23,570 bases of DNA. Source: Welwitschia mirabilis (lineage: Eukaryota > Gnetophyta > Gnetopsida > Welwitschiales). The translations under genes were made by a program, and so were the position numbers. How positions within the stretch are numbered: the stretch's first letter is position 1; each line of letters starts with the position of its first letter. The DNA lies in contig JBOZIK010000001.1 in the NCBI GenBank assembly GCA_051453625.1, positions 26,588,191 through 26,611,760 on the forward strand, given 5' to 3'. Positions 19,714 through 23,570 of this stretch are shown here, in pieces. The notes beneath the pieces were generated by a model. It saw nothing but the letters and a program-made list of their open reading frames with translations, was not told the DNA's origin and did not search any database.

Positions 19714-20089
19714 GATTCTGTCTTAAACTATCTTTGTATTTCTAGACATGTTGCTTTCTAAGAAAATACAATGTTTTCTTTCCTCTCCAAATTTTATCAA
19801 TCTGTTACCACTTCATATCTATTTTTTATAGATCTTTCTATTGAATTGTTTCCTAATTCAAATACAGATTCAACACCAAAGCTCAATAATAATTCTCCTT
19901 TCTCTCTATCATCTCTTATTGAAAATGCTCTATGTGTGGATCCTACACCTATATTCATCCTTCATCGAAGCACCTAGGTAAGAGAAACTTTCCATCATCT
20001 CTCTAATTATCATTGCTACTCAACTATTGTAACCTTACATAAGCGTCACACTTATTGTAAGGCTAGCACTAATCCTCTCTGAGAGTAAG

Positions 20090-20780
20090 CAATGCATGAA
20101 GAACTTCAAGCTTTAGAATAAACATGTACTTGGGAGTTAGTTGACCTTTCTTTAGGTAAGACTTTAATCATGTGAAAATGGATTTATAAAATTGAAACCC
20201 ATTTTGATGGCTCTGTTGATTATTATAAAGTGTGCTTAGTTGCAAAAGGCTAAACTTAATAATATGAAATAGACTATGAAAAAACCTTTGCTTTAGGAGC
20301 TTGGTTGACCTCTCTGCATAGTCTATTAGCCATTTTTATTGTTAGATAGTAGTAGCTTCTATAGATGGATGTCAAAAATGCCTTTCTTAATGGTGATTTA
20401 TAAAGATAAAGTATACATGATTCTTCCTCTTTGTTATGCTCATTCTTTAAACAAAGTCTATAAGCTTCAACAAGCCTTGTATGGTTTGAAGCAAGCACCT
20501 CAAGCATGGCTTGCAAACTTTAGTGCTACTATTATTAAATTTGACTTTGTCTTTTATCCTCATGATTCTACTTTATTCACCCATTGCACTAATCATGGTA
20601 TTATTATTTTTTTACTATATGTTGACAATATGATCATTACTAAAGATGATATATCTAGCATTTCTAAATTATAATAGTACCTGTATCAGCATTTTGAAAT
20701 GAAAGATCTTGAATATCTTAACTATTTCTTAGGTTTTGAAGTTTTTCAAAATTTTGATGAATATTATCTATCCCAAGCTA
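20090..20780 (+). pseudogene. copia reverse transcriptase, YVDD changed to YVDN
   Basis: The region opens with WELVDLSLGKT, then KWIYKIETHFDGSVDYYKVC, the usual start of the RVT_2 domain. MDVKNAFLNGD at 20365-20397 keeps the first catalytic Asp. A one-base shift near 20410 moves to the frame with VYMILPLCYAHSLNKVYKLQ, then LYGLKQAPQAW. The catalytic motif is YVDN: its second Asp codon is AAT (20627-20629). Stops cluster before MDVKNAF. EMKDLEYLNYFLGFEV follows near 20700-20740. Three stretches are almost unmutated at the protein level despite the dead frame, which reflects age rather than constraint. Confidence 0.85.
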
Positions 20781-21105
20781 AATATTCTTCTAATCTACTT
20801 TCTTAGGATAGGTTCACAGATAGTAAAAATGTATCCACTTCTTTCAAACTTAACATTCAATTGATTCCATTGAATGGTATCCCCTTAGATGATTCTATAC
20901 TATATAGACAACTTATTAGGAGTCTTGTATACCTTACTATTACTTAACCTGATATTGCTTATGCCATTCACTTGGTCAGCCATTTCATGAGTGTACCTCA
21001 CTCATCTCACTTTACTGCTATACTTAGGATTCTTTGCTCTGTAAAGGAGACTCATTTTCATGATCTATACTTCTCTTCTCATACCTCTTTAGTCTTATCT
21101 AGTTA

Positions 21106-21175
21106 CTCTGATATTAATTAGACTGGTGATTCCACTAATCATAGATCTACTACTTGGTATTTCTTCTTCTTAGAT
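21106..21175 (+). repeat. Gap-flanking duplicate, left copy (partner 21276-21345)
   Basis: These 70 bases end at the gap and recur right after it with two differences. One difference makes a TAG stop here and TTG (Leu) in the right copy. The same part of RNase H is thus encoded twice, which points to an unmerged contig overlap or two alleles. Confidence 0.9.
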
Positions 21176-21275
21176 NNNNNNNNNNNNNNNNNNNNNNNNN
21201 NNNNNNNNNNNNNNNNNNNNNNNNNNNNNNNNNNNNNNNNNNNNNNNNNNNNNNNNNNNNNNNNNNNNNNNNNNN
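21176..21275. other. Assembly gap, 100 N, probably spurious
   Basis: Exactly 100 N between two copies of the same 70 bases in the copia RNase H. Collapsing the duplicate would restore the expected domain length. Confidence 0.95.
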
Positions 21276-21345
21276 CTCTGATATTAATTTGACTGGTGAT
21301 TCCACTAATCATAGATCTACTACTTGGTATTTCTTCGTCTTAGAT
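21276..21345 (+). repeat. Gap-flanking duplicate, right copy (partner 21106-21175)
   Basis: Begins at the first base after the gap and matches the left copy at 68 of 70 positions. The frame here continues through the rest of RNase H. Confidence 0.9.
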
Positions 21346-21742
21346 GATTCTCTAATCTCATGGCATAACAAGAAGAAAATAGTCACAACTCACTCTAGTA
21401 CTGAATTAAAATATCATGCCCTTGTTGATGCTACCTCTAAATTACTATGGCTTTATTGGTTATTAATAGATATAAGTGTTCCACAATCTTCTACACTACT
21501 CTCAACTATGACAATAGAAGTTCCATTTAAAATGCTCACAAAGATGTCTTTCACAAATGTACCAAATACATTGAGATTAATTATTATCTTATTCATAATA
21601 ATATAACTCAAGGCACTCTACATTTCATATCTATCTCCTCTACCAACTAAACTACTGATATGTTCACTAAGATACATCTACCCAATCACTTTCATGAATT
21701 ACTGAATAAACTCAAATTAGTATCTACAATTCCACCTTGAGT

Positions 21743-21752
21743 TTGAAGGGGG
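21743..21752 (+). other. Polypurine tract of the Ty1/copia element
   Basis: TTGAAGGGGG lies immediately before the TG start of the 3' LTR and three bases after the pol stop, the standard place for priming plus-strand DNA. Confidence 0.85.
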
Positions 21753-21947
21753 TGTTATAATTTTGTGTTAAGTATTCTAATTGATTTATAAAATATTTAT
21801 TTATCTAATTCTATGATTAGATTAACTTGATTTTAGAATCTAAAATATATTGTTTTCTTTTATATAAACTTTACAAGCCTATAATAAAGGGCTCTTGTAA
21901 TTGTTATCAAATTAATGGAAATATAGAATTCCCTCATAAAATAATTA
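21753..21947 (+). repeat. 3' LTR of the Ty1/copia element
   Basis: It starts TGTTATAATTTTGTGTT right after the polypurine tract and ends near ATAATTA, where the 5' LTR has ATAACA; the CA terminus appears mutated, so the end is uncertain by a few bases. It aligns with the 5' LTR over its whole length with scattered substitutions. Confidence 0.85.
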
Positions 21948-21991
21948 TGATTGATCTCTATTATCTTGCATGCTTAGATTGAAATACATAT

Positions 21992-22071
21992 ATGTAAAGG
22001 TAAATTGTTGATGCTACATTTTGGGTATCCATACATGTAAAGGTAAATTGTTAATGCTACATTTCTGGGTA
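21992..22071 (+). repeat. Direct repeat of about 36 bp, two copies, 43-bp period
   Basis: atgtaaaggtaaattgttga (21992 onward) and atgtaaaggtaaattgttaa (22035 onward), each followed by tgctacattt and gggta. They differ at about two positions. The repeat lies in the right flank of the copia element. Confidence 0.8.
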
Positions 22072-22135
22072 GTAATCTTCCTTTTATATTATTTAGTATT
22101 AATCTTGAGCTATGCCTAGAGTATAGCTCTTATAA

Positions 22136-22324
22136 CTATCTTTGAACTTAGAATGTAACACAGAGAAAGAAGATATGGCATCTAATTTTGAGATACAATA
22201 TGCTAATAAACCAAGAAAATCATCAAGGCATTCATCTAAACCCTTTACCACATTATACTTAGATGGAGCAGATCGAGAGAGCACTTTTGGTGTAAAACAC
22301 AATTACAAGTGGTTTAAAACTTGA
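22136..22324 (+). other. Small open frame, possible exon, unassigned
   Basis: An open plus frame of about 62 codons runs from after a stop at 22133 to a TGA at 22322-22324, with an ATG at 22175. The product is hydrophilic, for example ANKPRKSSRHSSKPFTTLYL, then a C-terminal HNYKWFKT; I recognise no family. A splice-acceptor-like ctttgaacttag ends at 22151. It has the feel of a terminal exon, but an open frame this short can occur by chance, and the other strand is also open here. Confidence 0.2.
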
Positions 22325-23570
22325 TTTCATTTATTTTATCAACATTTTTACTAATGAAAAGGTTTTGGCATTTCATGATTTATTATCTATAGCATTCTAT
22401 TTTCAAGTTTTTCTTTAATATTCATATCCTTTAGTCCTTTCAATATTTATTATATGCTACATTCTATTTTGAGGCTTTTCTTCAATTTTTATAATAGTAA
22501 TTTTTTTTTTTCAAAATGCTAGAAATATAGAGTTCTTATCATTTTTAATTTCTAACATAAAAAATGTCCTTAATTTTTTGTTTTAGATTGTTTTAGTTAA
22601 TGCTTTTTCTTATATGATCATAAAACCAAAATTACTCTTTGCTTTACAAGTGCAAATTCCACTCTCAACTTGACATCTTCTTATTAAGGAACATTTTCAT
22701 AGTGATATGTACCTTCAAATTTGTTAAAATTACATAGTTTATTTTTTTAATTTATGTGATCTAAAGTGATCCAGAAATCTAAAATCCGCTAATTAAAAAA
22801 ATTCTTTATGATCCACTTCGATCCATATAACTATTTACCACATAGCATTTTTTGTAAATATCTTATGCAAATAGGGGAATCCTTTAAAAAAAATTCAATC
22901 TAAAACATGTGTGCCTATAGTTAGAGATTAAAAAAATAAATGCTAAGATGTGTTTTTACAAAGTTTCTAGATAGTGCTTTGCATCACCATTAAAAATTCA
23001 ATAGATCTAAATAATTTGTAGGTATTTTATTGTGCACAATATTCAGTCTCTGCATTGTTCTTATACTTATTTAATGTTTCATGTTCTATTTCCTTTTATA
23101 TTTTTCATTTCCAGCTTTTAAACTCAAAAATCCCATATAGAAAGCATTTAATATTATAGGCAAATGATCTGATGAAGCCACATATTGTACCAAAATTCTA
23201 CAAGACTCTACACGAATATACTTAATACCATCTTTAATATGAAGATAACATTTTTGAATCTAAGGAAGATTACTATTTGCACACTGCTTATTAGAGGCCA
23301 ATAAGTCAAACCAAGTAGGAGAGTTTCTTGATTTATAATTTATAGAAATAATTTTAAAAAATTAAAAACTGGCTTTTCATTTTTTTCGAGAGGGAGAAAT
23401 TTTGAGAACATGATGCTTGTGACTTCTTGATTCCCTTTGAACTAGATAAGTGATTAGCCTTTGTTAATTCTTTTCTTCTTATTAAATTTATTGATCTTGG
23501 TGTCCTTCTCTTACTAGTGATGGTCTCTTTATGGTCCTTTTTTTATCTAAAAATCTTGTTTTAACAGGAG
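22325..23570. other. AT-rich flank, no gene recognised
   Basis: AT-rich sequence with long A and T runs and stops in all frames. Two weakly similar phrases (cattctattttcaagtttttctt near 22393 and cattctattttgaggcttttctt near 22460) suggest an old short duplication. A short imperfect inverted pair around 'tgatctaaagtgatcc' and 'gatccacttcgatcc' lies near 22757-22827. No gene is supportable. Confidence 0.4.

Larger units (their letters stand above)
20780..21740 (+). pseudogene. copia connection and RNase H, broken by a gap
   Basis: YLSQAKYSSNLLS and LYRQLIRSLVYLTIT, then PDIAYAIHLVSHFMS, mark the RT-RNase H connection up to 21175. RNase H spans a 100-N gap with 70 duplicated bases. SYSDINLTGDS keeps the first acidic residue; in SSTELKYHA the Glu normally before Y-x-A is Lys (AAA, 21409-21411); DN of the 'C-D-N' motif is kept at 21510-21515, but the Cys is Tyr. 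A frame change near 21500 moves to the last frame, which carries NAHKDVFHKCTKYIEI and ends at a TGA (21738-21740) just before the polypurine tract. Confidence 0.8.
16421..21947 (+). mobile_element. Ty1/copia retrotransposon, complete in structure, dead
   Basis: Two related LTRs of about 200 bases enclose 5.1 kb with the copia order gag, protease, integrase, RT, RNase H, plus a PBS just after the 5' LTR and a polypurine tract just before the 3' LTR. The coding region switches frame at least five times (near 18490, 18681, 19200-19290, 20410 and 21500) and holds dozens of stops, mostly TAA/TAG where related elements have Gln. LTR identity by eye is about 85-90 percent, so the insertion is old. 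It is a widespread plant copia lineage related in wording to elements with a 'CNHMT' protease motif. Reactivation is impossible as it stands: catalytic residues are lost in every enzyme domain. Confidence 0.9.

Noticed and set aside
22099-22302. Minus-strand 67-codon frame opposite the possible exon
   Set aside because: Shadow of the plus frame; no recognisable product and a non-ATG start.
22757-22827. Imperfect inverted repeat around 'tgatctaaagtgatcc' and 'gatccacttcgatcc', possible MITE
   Set aside because: The arms match poorly, and no target-site duplication or second copy is visible.
23150-23320. Minus-strand text with 'SSDHLP', reminiscent of a LINE endonuclease end
   Set aside because: Only a short match, with a stop inside and no other endonuclease or RT motif nearby; likely chance.
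1-23570. A complete, functional or new mobile or defence system
   Set aside because: Every recognisable coding region is truncated or carries multiple stops and frame changes. No CRISPR array, no operon-like gene set and no RNA gene was seen.

Overview
This window looks like intergenic DNA from a land plant, most likely a flowering plant. It is very AT-rich, poor in CG dinucleotides, and made mostly of old, broken LTR retrotransposons that can be recognised as plant families: an Athila/Tat-like Ty3/gypsy element, a Sirevirus-like Ty1/copia LTR, and a compact Ty1/copia element. There is no bacterial gene organisation, and I see no complete host gene, tRNA, rRNA or CRISPR array. I cannot name the species. 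Eight runs of N interrupt the sequence; five are exactly 100 N, and the others are 42, 423 and 990 N.

Layout, left to right. 1-209: open minus-strand reading frame running off the left edge, preceded by a good splice acceptor; the best candidate for real host coding sequence. 427-853: minisatellite whose units each hold a short hairpin. About 900-3000: degenerate dispersed repeats, two assembly gaps with duplicated flanks, and a 21-bp tandem repeat. 3437-4820: AT-rich DNA with a repeated 127-bp segment; its left copy is followed by a primer-binding-site-like sequence, suggesting an LTR element collapsed into the gap. 4821-7611: AT-rich, no recognisable gene. 7612-10988 (+): decayed Ty3/gypsy element with gag, protease, reverse transcriptase (FMDD still intact), RNase H and the very start of integrase. 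10989-14560 (-): the 3' end of a Sirevirus-like copia element, namely a long LTR, a polypurine tract, and a broken ORF resembling the plant 'putative transposon protein' family in the position where Sireviruses carry an env-like or extra ORF. Its LTR cuts the gypsy element inside integrase. 14741-16420: AT-rich, unassigned. 16421-21947 (+): a structurally complete but dead Ty1/copia element of about 5.5 kb with two LTRs, an initiator-Met primer-binding site, gag, protease, integrase, RT, RNase H and a polypurine tract. 21948-23570: AT-rich flank with a short direct repeat and one small open frame that may be an exon.

Nothing here can be an active system. The copia element carries many stops and at least five frame changes, and has lost catalytic residues in every enzyme domain. 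The loss pattern (C-to-T and G-to-A, CAA/CAG turned into TAA/TAG) fits long-term deamination of methylated, silenced DNA. I found no convincing undescribed biological system. The most informative signals are the nested insertion, the env-position ORF, an unexplained 330-bp block in the copia leader, the hairpin minisatellite, and assembly duplications at the gaps.
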